The position numbers and the translations under genes were made by a program. From NCBI GenBank assembly GCA_041677345.1, contig JBAYQE010000001.1:18396-82395 (forward strand): a stretch of DNA of 64,000 nt, in the 5' to 3' direction. Shown piece after piece: positions 8,447-17,099 of the stretch. Every line of letters starts with the position of its first letter. Positions within the stretch are counted from its first letter, which is position 1. A model generated the notes under the pieces. That model saw only the letters and a list, made by a program, of their open reading frames with translations, made no database searches and was not told the origin of the DNA. Source of the DNA: JALOAT01 sp041677345. GTDB lineage: Bacteria > Pseudomonadota > Gammaproteobacteria > Thiohalomonadales > Thiohalomonadaceae.

Positions 8447-9225
8447 AGTGCGCAACAGGAGAGGCGGAAGGGCACGTCCACGGTGGCCTGTTGCGGGCGT
8501 GTGCCTTCGGTCGGTTCGAGGAAACGGATGGTGAAGCGGTGTCTGCCGCCGCTGATCTCGGCGTAGTACGGCAACTCCGAGTCGATGGCCACCCGAATCA
8601 GTTGGAACGGCAGTTCGGGGTCGAGGTTCCGCTGGAATCCGCCCGCAGCACCCACTTCGTGCGTGGGGGCGGCGGTGTTTCTCACCAGCTTCAGCAGCAG
8701 TTCCACGGTCTGGCGGGTGAGCCGCAGGGAATCCTGCCACTGCTGCTGCAGCTGCTTGCGCTCTTCGGCTGGGCGGCTCAGCCAGTGATGGTAGGCCGGC
8801 AGGTCGAAATCGCAGGTGCCACCCGGAATGGTGCTGCGCTGGCGCACACCGCTCAGAAACCCGCTGTCACGCAGGTTCTGGCCGAGTGGACCGTTGGTGG
8901 CGTGCAGGGCGCTGCGCAACTGTTCCAGGTGCTTGAGGATGGTGGTGAGTTGCTGCTGGTCCACATCGGGGCTCTCGCCCAGCCGCGTCAAGGTGGACAG
9001 GTGCCGTTCCAGTTCCTTGATGAGTTCGGTCTTGAGATCGGAGCGACTCAGGACGGCGAGGATGTCGAGCAGCGTGGCGATGAACAGGCGGCTGTCCCAG
9101 GGGGTGTTGCCGACCTGGCAATGCTGCAGCTGCCGGAACAGAAACTCGAGACGCAAGAGATTGCGCACCCGCTCATTGAGGGGGTGCTCGTAGACGACGA
9201 ATGGATGCACCGGAACGTTCTCCAT
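8443..9225 (-). CDS. zapD: Cell division protein ZapD
   Basis: ZapD (DUF1342) cross-links FtsZ filaments and stabilises the Z ring. The 260-residue product begins MENVPVHPFVVYEHPLNERV, matching the conserved YEHPLNERVR start of the family, and ends in the beta-rich domain (ISGGRHRFTIRFLEP). An upstream ATG in the same frame (9300) would add 25 unconserved residues and overlap coaE, so ATG 9225 is chosen. It lies between coaE and yacG in the standard gammaproteobacterial order. Confidence 0.96.
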   Translation of the reverse strand: MENVPVHPFVVYEHPLNERVRNLLRLEFLFRQLQHCQVGNTPWDSRLFIATLLDILAVLSRSDLKTELIKELERHLSTLTRLGESPDVDQQQLTTILKHLEQLRSALHATNGPLGQNLRDSGFLSGVRQRSTIPGGTCDFDLPAYHHWLSRPAEERKQLQQQWQDSLRLTRQTVELLLKLVRNTAAPTHEVGAAGGFQRNLDPELPFQLIRVAIDSELPYYAEISGGRHRFTIRFLEPTEGTRPQQATVDVPFRLSCCAL

Positions 9226-9241
9226 GGCCGGAGCGCATGCT

Positions 9242-9835
9242 TCAGCCGGCCAAGCGTAAATAGCGTTGGTGCAATAGTGTAACCTGTTCCCGTAGCGCAT
9301 TCAGGTCGCCTTCGTTGCGAAGCACATCATCAGCGACGGCCAGCCTTTGTTCGCGTGAGACCTGGACCGCGAGGATTCGTTTCACGTCCTCCGGGGCCAT
9401 GCCGTCGCGCGCCGCGGTGCGCGCAACCTGCATCTCGGGGGAGGCGTCGATAACGAGCACGCGATCCACCTCGCCGCACCAGCCCTTTTCCACCAGCAGC
9501 GGAATGGCGATGACGCAGTAGGGTGCCTGCAGCGCATCCGTGGCGCGGCGGATGGCCTCAAGGATGGCGGGGTGCAGCAACTGCTCCAGCCGTTCGCGGG
9601 CCTGTGCATCGCGGAATACCTTCTCACGCAGCCAGGCGCGGTCCAGTTCACCGTCGGGCCCGATGGCGGACGGGCCGAATGCCTTGCGTACCGCTTCCCA
9701 GGCCGGTTGTCCGGGCCGCACCAGCTCGCGCGCCACCTGGTCGGCATCGATGACCGGCACCCCGAGTTCCTCGAACAGGCGGCCGGCAGTGGACTTGCCG
9801 CTACCGATGCCGCCGGTCAGTCCGATCCTGAGCAC
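9242..9835 (-). CDS. coaE: Dephospho-CoA kinase
   Basis: CoaE phosphorylates dephospho-CoA in the last step of coenzyme A synthesis. The P-loop GLTGGIGSGKST (about 5–16) is followed by VIDADQVARELV, the substrate-binding DADxxAR motif, and by a LID-like region rich in Arg (RDAQARERLEQLLHP). At 197 residues it is full length. It is 1 bp from pilD on one side and 16 bp from zapD on the other, so it is co-transcribed. Confidence 0.97.
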   Translation of the reverse strand: MLRIGLTGGIGSGKSTAGRLFEELGVPVIDADQVARELVRPGQPAWEAVRKAFGPSAIGPDGELDRAWLREKVFRDAQARERLEQLLHPAILEAIRRATDALQAPYCVIAIPLLVEKGWCGEVDRVLVIDASPEMQVARTAARDGMAPEDVKRILAVQVSREQRLAVADDVLRNEGDLNALREQVTLLHQRYLRLAG

Positions 9836-9836
9836 G

Positions 9837-10709
9837 TCAGGCGAGCCAGTTCAGGTAAAGCCCGGTGAGCTCGTCGCCCCACAGCAGGGCCAGCCAGCCT
9901 GCCGCGGCGAGATAAGGGCCGAACGGGATGGGGATGTTGCGATCGTGACCACGCACCAGGATCAGCGTAATGCCGACCGCGGCGCCGACCAGCGACGACA
10001 GCAGGATGATGAGCGGCAGCATCTGCCAGCCCAGCCAGGCGCCGAGCAGTGCCAGCAGCTTGAAGTCGCCATAGCCCATGCCCTCCTTGCCGGTGAGCAG
10101 ACGGAAAACATGGTAGACGGACCACAGGCTCAGATAGCCGACCACGGCACCGATGAGTGCATCCGTGGTGTCCACGAACACACCCGCCAGGCTCAGCAGC
10201 AGGCCCAGCCAAAGAAAGGGCAGGGTGATGTCGTCGGGCAGCAACTGGTGATCGAGATCGATCACCGCGAGGGCGATGAGTGCCCATGTCAGCGCCATGC
10301 CGGCACAGGCCTGCCAGCCGAAGCCGAAACGCCAGGCAACGATGGCGGTCAGCAGGGCGGTGAAGCTCTCGACGACGGGATAGCGCAGGCCGATCCGGCC
10401 ACCGCAGGCGGCGCAACGGCCGCGCTGGATCAGGTAGCTGATGACGGGAATATTTTCCCAGGCACGGATGTGGTGGCCGCAGTGCGGACAGGTGGATGCC
10501 GGCACCGCGAGGTTGAAAGGTTCGCCCTCGACGACCTCCTCTCCCGACAGTTCCGCACACTGGCTCTGCCAGGTGCGGTGGAGCATGACGGGCAGGCGGT
10601 AGATGACCACGTTCAGGAAGCTACCCACCACGAGTCCCAGAATGGCGGCGACGAGCACGAATACCGTGGGTTCCTGCAGGAGGAAGGCAATGCTGTCTTG
10701 CACGCTCAC
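9837..10709 (-). CDS. pilD: Prepilin peptidase / N-methyltransferase PilD
   Basis: PilD is a polytopic inner-membrane aspartyl protease that cleaves type 4 prepilins and pseudopilins after Gly and methylates the new N terminus. The N-terminal cytoplasmic loop carries the zinc cysteines at about 74, 77, 99 and 102. The catalytic aspartates lie in VIDLDHQLLPDD (~151) and in GMGYGDFKLLALLGAWLG. It must serve both the pili made by PilB/PilC and the pseudopilins GspG–K of the neighbouring secretion operon. Its start overlaps the pilC stop by 4 bp. Confidence 0.97.
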   Translation of the reverse strand: MSVQDSIAFLLQEPTVFVLVAAILGLVVGSFLNVVIYRLPVMLHRTWQSQCAELSGEEVVEGEPFNLAVPASTCPHCGHHIRAWENIPVISYLIQRGRCAACGGRIGLRYPVVESFTALLTAIVAWRFGFGWQACAGMALTWALIALAVIDLDHQLLPDDITLPFLWLGLLLSLAGVFVDTTDALIGAVVGYLSLWSVYHVFRLLTGKEGMGYGDFKLLALLGAWLGWQMLPLIILLSSLVGAAVGITLILVRGHDRNIPIPFGPYLAAAGWLALLWGDELTGLYLNWLA

Positions 10710-11929
10710 ATCACCGCCTGGCCCATCTTGAAGATGGGCAGATACATGGCGATGACCAGACCGCCGACCACGACACCGAGGAAGGCCATGATCATGGGTT
10801 CGAGCAGACTGCTGAGGGCGTCCACCGCGTCATCGACCTCCTGCTCGTAGAAGTCCGCCACCTTGGACAACATGGTGTCTATCGAACCGGCTTCTTCACC
10901 AATGGCCACCATCTGCACCACCATGTTGGGAAAGATCGCGCTTTCCTGCATGGAGGAGGTGAGTGACTGGCCGGTGGCCACCTGGTCGCGCATGCGATAG
11001 ACCGCTGTCCCGTACACCACGTTACCGACGGCGCCGGCGACCGATTCCATGGCCTCCACCAGCGGGACGCCCGCGGAAAACATCGTGGCCAGCGTCCGTG
11101 CGAAGCGCGCGATGGACGCCTTGACGAGGATTTCCCCAATGACCGGAATCTTCAGCGATATCCGTTCCAGTGCCTCGGAGAATGCCCTGGAACGCCTCTT
11201 CAACTGCATGAATCCGTAGCCGAGCACGCCGATGCCGCCGAAGATGGCCCACCACCACGCCTGGAAGATCTCCGACAGGCGCACAATCATTTTCGTCAGC
11301 GCGGGCAGGTCGGCGCCCATGCCCGTGAACAGGGTTTCGAACTGCGGGATGACGAAAATGAGCAGGATGGCCGTGATGATGAAAGCCACGACGATCACGG
11401 CGGTGGGATAGAACAGGGCCTTCTTGATCTTGCTCTTGAGCGCCTCGGTCTTTTCCTTGTACGTGGCGATCTTGTCGAGCAGCGTCTCGAGGATACCGGC
11501 CTGCTCGCCCGCATGGATCAGGTTGCAGGTGAGTGCGTCGAAATACAGCGGGTGCTTGCGCATGGCGTCGGCGAGCGTGCTGCCCGCTTCCACGTCCGAC
11601 TTGACGGTGAGCACCAGGTCACGCATGGCAGGCTTTTCGTGACCGCGCCCGATGATCTCGAAGGCCTGCACGATGGGCACGCCCGAGGACATCATGGTGG
11701 CGAGCTGGCGCGAGAAGATGGCGATATCCTTGGGGACGATCTTTTTGCCGCCGCTCTTTGCCTTGCCTTTCGCGGTTACCTTCAGTGGATTGATGCCCTG
11801 CCGGCGCAGGTTCATCTTCACCAGGGCCTCGTTATTGGCGCGTGCCTCGCCCTTCACGCGGTGGCCCTTCTTGTCGGTTCCTTCCCAGACGAAGACCTTC
11901 TGCGCTACCGCTGCGGTTCTCTCAGCCAT
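10706..11929 (-). CDS. pilC: Type IV pilus inner-membrane platform protein PilC
   Basis: The 407-residue GspF/PilC-family protein has two repeated cytoplasmic domains and hydrophobic spans (FYPTAVIVVAFIITAILLIF and the C-terminal MIMAFLGVVVGGLVIAMYLP). It organises pilus assembly below the growing fibre and contacts the PilB ATPase. The start is ATG 11929 (MAERTAAVAQKVFVWEGTD), just after pilB, rather than an upstream in-frame codon lying inside pilB. A paralogue, gspF, occurs at 18.7 kb. Confidence 0.96.
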   Translation of the reverse strand: MAERTAAVAQKVFVWEGTDKKGHRVKGEARANNEALVKMNLRRQGINPLKVTAKGKAKSGGKKIVPKDIAIFSRQLATMMSSGVPIVQAFEIIGRGHEKPAMRDLVLTVKSDVEAGSTLADAMRKHPLYFDALTCNLIHAGEQAGILETLLDKIATYKEKTEALKSKIKKALFYPTAVIVVAFIITAILLIFVIPQFETLFTGMGADLPALTKMIVRLSEIFQAWWWAIFGGIGVLGYGFMQLKRRSRAFSEALERISLKIPVIGEILVKASIARFARTLATMFSAGVPLVEAMESVAGAVGNVVYGTAVYRMRDQVATGQSLTSSMQESAIFPNMVVQMVAIGEEAGSIDTMLSKVADFYEQEVDDAVDALSSLLEPMIMAFLGVVVGGLVIAMYLPIFKMGQAVM

Positions 11930-11933
11930 GGGT

Positions 11934-13655
11934 TCATTCCTTCGTGACGCGATTGACTTCTTCGAGGCTCGTGATGCCGTCCCTGACCTTCTTGAGCCCG
12001 GATTCACGCAAGTCCGGGACGCCTTCGCACTTCGCCTGCTCGGCGAGTTCGAGGGCGTTGCCGCCCCTCATGATGATGTGCTGCATCGCTTCGGACAGCT
12101 CCATCACCTGGTAGATGCCCACGCGTCCCTTGTAGCCGCCGTTGCAATGGTCGCAGCCGGGACCGGCCTTGAAGATCTTCAGGTTGGCCAGTTCGGCTTC
12201 CTTGAAGCCCTCGCGCAGCAGTGCTTCGCGGGGAACATCCTCGGGCACCTTGCAGTGCGGACACAGTCGCCGCGCCAGACGCTGGGCAATGATGAGCGCC
12301 ACGGCCGAGGCAATGTTGTAGGGGGCCACGCCGATGTTCGCCAAACGGGCGAGGGTCTGGGGCGCGTCATTTGTGTGCAGGGTCGAGAGCACCAGGTGGC
12401 CGGTCTGGGCCGCCTTGATGGCGATCTCGGCCGTTTCGAGGTCGCGGATCTCACCCACCATGATGACGTCCGGGTCTTGGCGCAGGAATGCCTTCAGCGC
12501 CGAGGCGAAGGTGAGCCCCACCTTGGGATTCACGTTCACCTGGTTGACGCCGGGCAGGTTGATTTCGGCCGGGTCTTCCGCTGTGGAGATGTTCCGTTCC
12601 GGGGTGTTCAGGATGTTCAGGCCGGTGTACAGCGACACGGTTTTACCGCTGCCGGTCGGGCCGGTGACCAGGATCATGCCATGGGGCTTGGCCAGGGCAT
12701 CCATGTACAGCTTTTTCTGCTCGGGCTCGTAGCCAAGCATGTCGATGCCGAGCTTGGCGCTGGTGGGGTCGAGGATACGCAGCACAATCTTCTCGCCATA
12801 CAGCGTGGGACAGGTGCTGACGCGGAAATCGATGGCCTTGTTCTTGGACAGGGTCAGCTTGATGCGGCCATCCTGAGGTACGCGGCGCTCGGAAATGTCG
12901 AGCCGCGACATGACCTTCACGCGCGCGGCAATCTTCATGGCGAGGGCCACGGGCGGTGCGGCCACCTCGCGCAGGATGCCGTCCTGGCGGAAGCGCACGC
13001 GATAGGTTTTCTCGTAGGGCTCGAAATGGATATCGGATGCCCCCTTGTTGATGGCATCCAGCAGCACCTTGTTGACGAACCGGACCACCGGTGTGTCGTC
13101 GATATCGGATTCGGTGATGTCGGGGCCGGCATCCGCGGCCTCGCTCTCGGCGTTGACATCGAGGTCGTCAAGGTCCGAGTCGTTCAGCGCGCTCAGCCCG
13201 GTGTCCTGGCCTTCCAGTGCTTTTTCAATGACCCGGGTGAGCTTGTCCTCCTCCACCAGCACCGCCTCGGTGTTGGCTCCGACGTGGAACTTGATCTCGT
13301 CGAGGGCGGACAGGTTGGTGGGATCGGAGACGGCGACGAACAGCCGGTTGCCGCGCTTGAACAGGGGCAGGGCATGATGGCCACGCACCAGTTTTTCATC
13401 GACCAGCTTGACGACGTCGCGGTCGATCTCGAAGGCATTGATATCGAGCAGCGGAACGCCGAACTCCTGGGCGGCGGCGTTGGCGATGGCACGCGGCGAG
13501 GTCAGCTGGTGGTCCACCAACCAGGTGACGAAGGGCGTTTTTTTTCTGCTCGACTGTTCCTGCGCCTTTTCCGCATCCTGTTCGGAGAGCAGGTTGTCTC
13601 GGATGAGGCGTCGGGCGAGGCCGCTGAGCGCAACCTTTGTGGTTGATGTGGCCAT
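11934..13655 (-). CDS. pilB: Type IV pilus assembly ATPase PilB
   Basis: The 573-residue hexameric ATPase drives pilus extension. An N-terminal MshEN-type domain (about 1–150) is followed by the catalytic core: Walker A TGPTGSGKT (331–339), the Asp and His boxes around AEDPAE and STLHTNDA, and the zinc-binding CPHC…CDHC set near the C terminus. A second secretion ATPase, gspE, lies at 17.1 kb. The gene order pilB-pilC-pilD is the normal one, but no pilA pilin gene is present in the window. Confidence 0.97.
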   Translation of the reverse strand: MATSTTKVALSGLARRLIRDNLLSEQDAEKAQEQSSRKKTPFVTWLVDHQLTSPRAIANAAAQEFGVPLLDINAFEIDRDVVKLVDEKLVRGHHALPLFKRGNRLFVAVSDPTNLSALDEIKFHVGANTEAVLVEEDKLTRVIEKALEGQDTGLSALNDSDLDDLDVNAESEAADAGPDITESDIDDTPVVRFVNKVLLDAINKGASDIHFEPYEKTYRVRFRQDGILREVAAPPVALAMKIAARVKVMSRLDISERRVPQDGRIKLTLSKNKAIDFRVSTCPTLYGEKIVLRILDPTSAKLGIDMLGYEPEQKKLYMDALAKPHGMILVTGPTGSGKTVSLYTGLNILNTPERNISTAEDPAEINLPGVNQVNVNPKVGLTFASALKAFLRQDPDVIMVGEIRDLETAEIAIKAAQTGHLVLSTLHTNDAPQTLARLANIGVAPYNIASAVALIIAQRLARRLCPHCKVPEDVPREALLREGFKEAELANLKIFKAGPGCDHCNGGYKGRVGIYQVMELSEAMQHIIMRGGNALELAEQAKCEGVPDLRESGLKKVRDGITSLEEVNRVTKE

Positions 13656-14049
13656 GGTCCTTCTTATTCCGCGAGCCTATCGTCGATCAAACAGCCGGTT
13701 TCAGCTAACTTCTTGGCAAGGCTCGGGAAGTCTACGGACTTTGCGGTCCGCGGCGCAACGCCGACACGAACCAGTGTGAAGTACGACACGCTTGGCCCGA
13801 AGAATCGCTGGGCACGCCCGCGTACCACCGCAAGCAAAGGGAGGGCGCATCCGCCATACCGCATGTGAACGGCCCAGCAGGATTGCATGTGCCGGGGGTC
13901 CGGGAGTGAACCTCACGCGTCCCTTCAGGGTCGGAATGTCCAGCGGTTTTTATCCGGATCCGTGATTGAGTCCAACATTTTCTTTCGGTTAAGGTGACGG
14001 TTCGCAATGGGGCCTATGCTGTCAAAGGCCGACGATAAGGGGTCAGTTC
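13656..14049. other. 394-bp gap between divergent pilB and gspC
   Basis: The gap separates the minus-strand pil operon from the plus-strand gsp operon and must hold both promoters. Short open frames here (for example 13664–13888 on the minus strand) show no recognisable domain. No pilin gene, RNA gene or clear repeat was found. The last ~100 bases are AT-richer, consistent with the gsp promoter, but no convincing −35/−10 pair was assigned. Confidence 0.5.
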
Positions 14050-14922
14050 GTGGGTACGGCATGGTGGCAACAGATATCGACTGAGCGCTGGGCGCGCGCG
14101 GCCACGGCATTCATGGCCTTGGCGGTTGCCTGGAGTCTCGCCCAGCTGACCTGGCTGGTCCTGCCGGGCGGTGTTTCCGAGCTGGGCCGCGCCGCGCCGG
14201 CGCCACAGGTGCGACAGGCGCGCAGTACACCGCGGCTTGCCCCGGTGGCCGATCTGTCCCTGTTCGGCCGGATCGAAACGGTGGCGGGAGTGGGTGGCGG
14301 CCCCGTGGATGCCCCCGAGACGCGGCTCAACCTGATCTTGCGCGGCGTGCTTGCCACCGGCTCGCCGCCGTATGCGCGTGCCATCGTCAGCGCGGCGGGC
14401 GGCGACGAGCGGAGCTATCGCGTGGGCGAGGACCTGCCGGGTGGTGCCACCCTCGACCAGGTACTGGCCGACCGCGTCATCCTGCAGCGTGCCGGGCGTT
14501 TCGAGGCCTTGTATCTGCCCAAGGACATGGAAACCCCCGGCGCCTCGTTTGCGCGCGCCGGCAGCCCGAGTGTGGCCGGGCGCGGGTCTGGTGTCGCCGC
14601 GCATGACACGGGCATGCGGCTCCAGCAGGTACGCGAGCAGATCATGCAAGACCCCACCCAGGCCTTCAGCCTCGCGCGGGTGCAGCCGGTCATGGAAGGC
14701 GGTAAGCTTAGAGGCTACAGGCTGTCACCGAATAGAGAACAACAGCTGTTTCGACAGCTCGGGCTGCAGCCCGGGGATGTCGTTACCAGCGTAAATGGTA
14801 TCCCGCTGGACGACCCAGCCACGGTCGGCGAGGTGCTGGGACAGCTAACCACCTCGAGTGAACTGGTTCTGACCCTGGACCGACATGGGCGGCAGGAGAC
14901 CGTTGTCGTTCCGTTTCAATAA
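14050..14922 (+). CDS. gspC: Type II secretion system protein GspC
   Basis: The 290-residue inner-membrane protein links the T2SS platform to the GspD secretin. It has an N-terminal membrane segment (ATAFMALAVAWSLAQLTWLVL), a homology region with the typical LILRGVLATGSPPYARAIV, and a C-terminal PDZ-like domain (LFRQLGLQPGDVVTSVNGIP). It begins with GTG. It is the first gene of a gspC–gspN series in canonical order and is followed by gspD after 26 bp. Confidence 0.93.
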   Translation: MGTAWWQQISTERWARAATAFMALAVAWSLAQLTWLVLPGGVSELGRAAPAPQVRQARSTPRLAPVADLSLFGRIETVAGVGGGPVDAPETRLNLILRGVLATGSPPYARAIVSAAGGDERSYRVGEDLPGGATLDQVLADRVILQRAGRFEALYLPKDMETPGASFARAGSPSVAGRGSGVAAHDTGMRLQQVREQIMQDPTQAFSLARVQPVMEGGKLRGYRLSPNREQQLFRQLGLQPGDVVTSVNGIPLDDPATVGEVLGQLTTSSELVLTLDRHGRQETVVVPFQ

Positions 14923-14948
14923 CATACAAAAAACAAGGAAAAAGGACG

Positions 14949-17099
14949 TTGCTGCACGCTGATCCCCTTGAGCGGTGGCGCCATGCGCCCCGGTACCTGA
15001 CGCTTGGCTTTCTGCTGCTCGCCATGTCGGGGTTTTCGCCTGCGCACGCACAGGAGGATCCGGAGTCCGGCGACGATGCCGGCACCTACGAACCTGCGCC
15101 GCCCCCCGTGCAGCGCCCGCGCGCGCCCGCACCGCGCAATCAAACCCCGGCGACGCCCGCTCCCCTGCAGCGGGATGAACAAATCACCCTGAACCTGCAG
15201 GAGGCCGACCTGGGCGCCGTGATCAACACGGTATCGGAGTTGACCGGCAGGAACTTCATCGTCGACCCGCGCGTGAAGGGCCGGGTGACCGTGGTGTCCT
15301 CCAGGCCGCTGGACGCCGACGAGGTCTACCAGGTCTTCCTGTCGGTGCTGAATGTGCACGGGTTCGCCGTGGTGCCGGGCAAGGCGGCGTCGAAAATCGT
15401 CCCGGTGGTGAACGCCAAACAGGACGCCATTCCCACCGTGAACGCCAAGGCGCCAGGCAAGGGTGACGAGTATGTGACGCGCGTGATCCAGGTGGACAAT
15501 GTGGCAGTGCCGCAACTGGTGCCCATTCTGCGCCCGCTGTTGTCCCAGCAAGCCCATCTCGCGGCCTATCCGCCCAGCAACGTGCTCATCGCCTCGGGCG
15601 AGGCGGCGGTGGTGGACCGCATCGTCAAACTCATCGAACGCATCGACATCACGGGTGATGCCGACATGGAGATCATCACCCTCTCCCATGCCGCGGCGCC
15701 CGAGGTCGTGAGAATCCTCCAGTCCCTGCAAAAAGCGGTGGAGAAGGACCAGCCGCCTGTGGGTCAGCCCACCATCGTGGCCGATGAGCGCACCAACAGC
15801 ATCCTCATCAGCGGCGGCCCGTCCCAGCGCCTGCGGCTGCGGGGCATCATTGCCCAGCTGGATACACCTCTGGATACCGGCGGCAATACCGAGGTGATCT
15901 ACCTGCGCTATGCCAACGCGGCGGACATGGCCACGGTGCTGTCGGGCATCAGTGGCTCGCTGGTGGGCAAGGACGGCAAGACCGCCCCGGCCGGGCAGGC
16001 CGCCGCCGCCGCCACCAATGGTGCCGTGATCCAGGCGGACGAGGCCACCAATGCCCTGGTGATCAGCGCCGCCCCCGATGTGATGCGCTCGCTCAAGGCG
16101 GTCATCCGGCGCCTCGACGTGCGCCGCGCACAGGTGCTGGTGGAGGGCGTCATTGCCGAGGTGTCGTCCACCAAGTCGAAGGAACTGGGTGTGCAATGGG
16201 CCTACTTCAATCCCAAGACCAATGCCCCCGTGGGCATCATCAATTTCAGCGGCTCCGGGGTGAGTATCGGCAACTTGGCGTTGAGTGCGGCGGCGGGCAC
16301 CCTGCCATCCCTGCCGGATGGTGCCTTGCTCGGCGCCGGTGAGGTAACCGAGAACGGTCAGGTGACCGGCTTTGGCGCCTTCATCCGCGCCTTGGCCGGC
16401 GACGGTGACACCAACATCCTGTCCACACCGTCCATCGTTACCCTCGACAACGAGGAAGCGGAGATCGTGGTGGGCCAGAACGTACCTTTCATTACCGGTT
16501 CCTACGCCAGCACCGGCACCGGTACCACACCCACCAATCCCTTCCAGACCATCCAACGCCAGGATGTGGGCCTGACCCTGCGCGTGCGCCCCCAGATCAA
16601 CGAAGGCAGTGCCGTGCGCCTGGAAGTGGAGCAGGAGGTGTCCAGCATCAGCTCGGGGGCCAGCGGCGCTGCGGACATCATCACAAACAAGCGCTCATTA
16701 AAGACCTCCGTGATGGTGGACAACGGCCAGGTCGTGGTATTGGGTGGCCTCATCGACGACGACCTGCAGGAAAGCGATCAGCGCGTCCCCATTCTGGGTG
16801 ACCTCCCGGTGCTCGGCTGGTTGTTCAGCCACAAGCGCACCACCAAGATCAAACGCAACCTCATGGTTTTCTTGCGGCCCGTGATCCTGCGTGACGAAAC
16901 GCAGAACGCGGCGGTGTCCGGCGAGAAGTACGATTACATTCGTGCACGCCAGCGGGAGGTGCGCGAAAACGGTGTCGCCCTCATGCGCGATGACATCTCG
17001 CCGCTGCTGCCTGAATTGAACGAAATGCTGGTGTTGCCGCCGCCCTTCCAGGAACCCTTCGACGAGGGCGCGACGGAGGAGACAGAACCCGCACCATGA
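14949..17099 (+). CDS. gspD: Type II secretion system secretin GspD
   Basis: GspD is the outer-membrane channel of the T2SS. The 716-residue precursor begins with a TTG and has a Sec-type signal ending near FSPAHAQ. It continues with N0–N3 domains (ITLNLQEADLGAVINTVSEL; repeated ring-building motifs) and a C-terminal secretin core (VPFITGSYAS…QRQDVGLTLRVRPQINEG…VVVLGGLIDDD). The start is weakly defined: the A/G-rich stretch just upstream is close to the TTG. The stop overlaps the gspE start by 4 bp. Confidence 0.96.
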   Translation: MLHADPLERWRHAPRYLTLGFLLLAMSGFSPAHAQEDPESGDDAGTYEPAPPPVQRPRAPAPRNQTPATPAPLQRDEQITLNLQEADLGAVINTVSELTGRNFIVDPRVKGRVTVVSSRPLDADEVYQVFLSVLNVHGFAVVPGKAASKIVPVVNAKQDAIPTVNAKAPGKGDEYVTRVIQVDNVAVPQLVPILRPLLSQQAHLAAYPPSNVLIASGEAAVVDRIVKLIERIDITGDADMEIITLSHAAAPEVVRILQSLQKAVEKDQPPVGQPTIVADERTNSILISGGPSQRLRLRGIIAQLDTPLDTGGNTEVIYLRYANAADMATVLSGISGSLVGKDGKTAPAGQAAAAATNGAVIQADEATNALVISAAPDVMRSLKAVIRRLDVRRAQVLVEGVIAEVSSTKSKELGVQWAYFNPKTNAPVGIINFSGSGVSIGNLALSAAAGTLPSLPDGALLGAGEVTENGQVTGFGAFIRALAGDGDTNILSTPSIVTLDNEEAEIVVGQNVPFITGSYASTGTGTTPTNPFQTIQRQDVGLTLRVRPQINEGSAVRLEVEQEVSSISSGASGAADIITNKRSLKTSVMVDNGQVVVLGGLIDDDLQESDQRVPILGDLPVLGWLFSHKRTTKIKRNLMVFLRPVILRDETQNAAVSGEKYDYIRARQREVRENGVALMRDDISPLLPELNEMLVLPPPFQEPFDEGATEETEPAP

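Noticed and set aside
13664..13888. Small minus-strand frame upstream of pilB as a candidate pilin or regulator
   Set aside because: It has no prepilin motif, hydrophobic helix or known domain.
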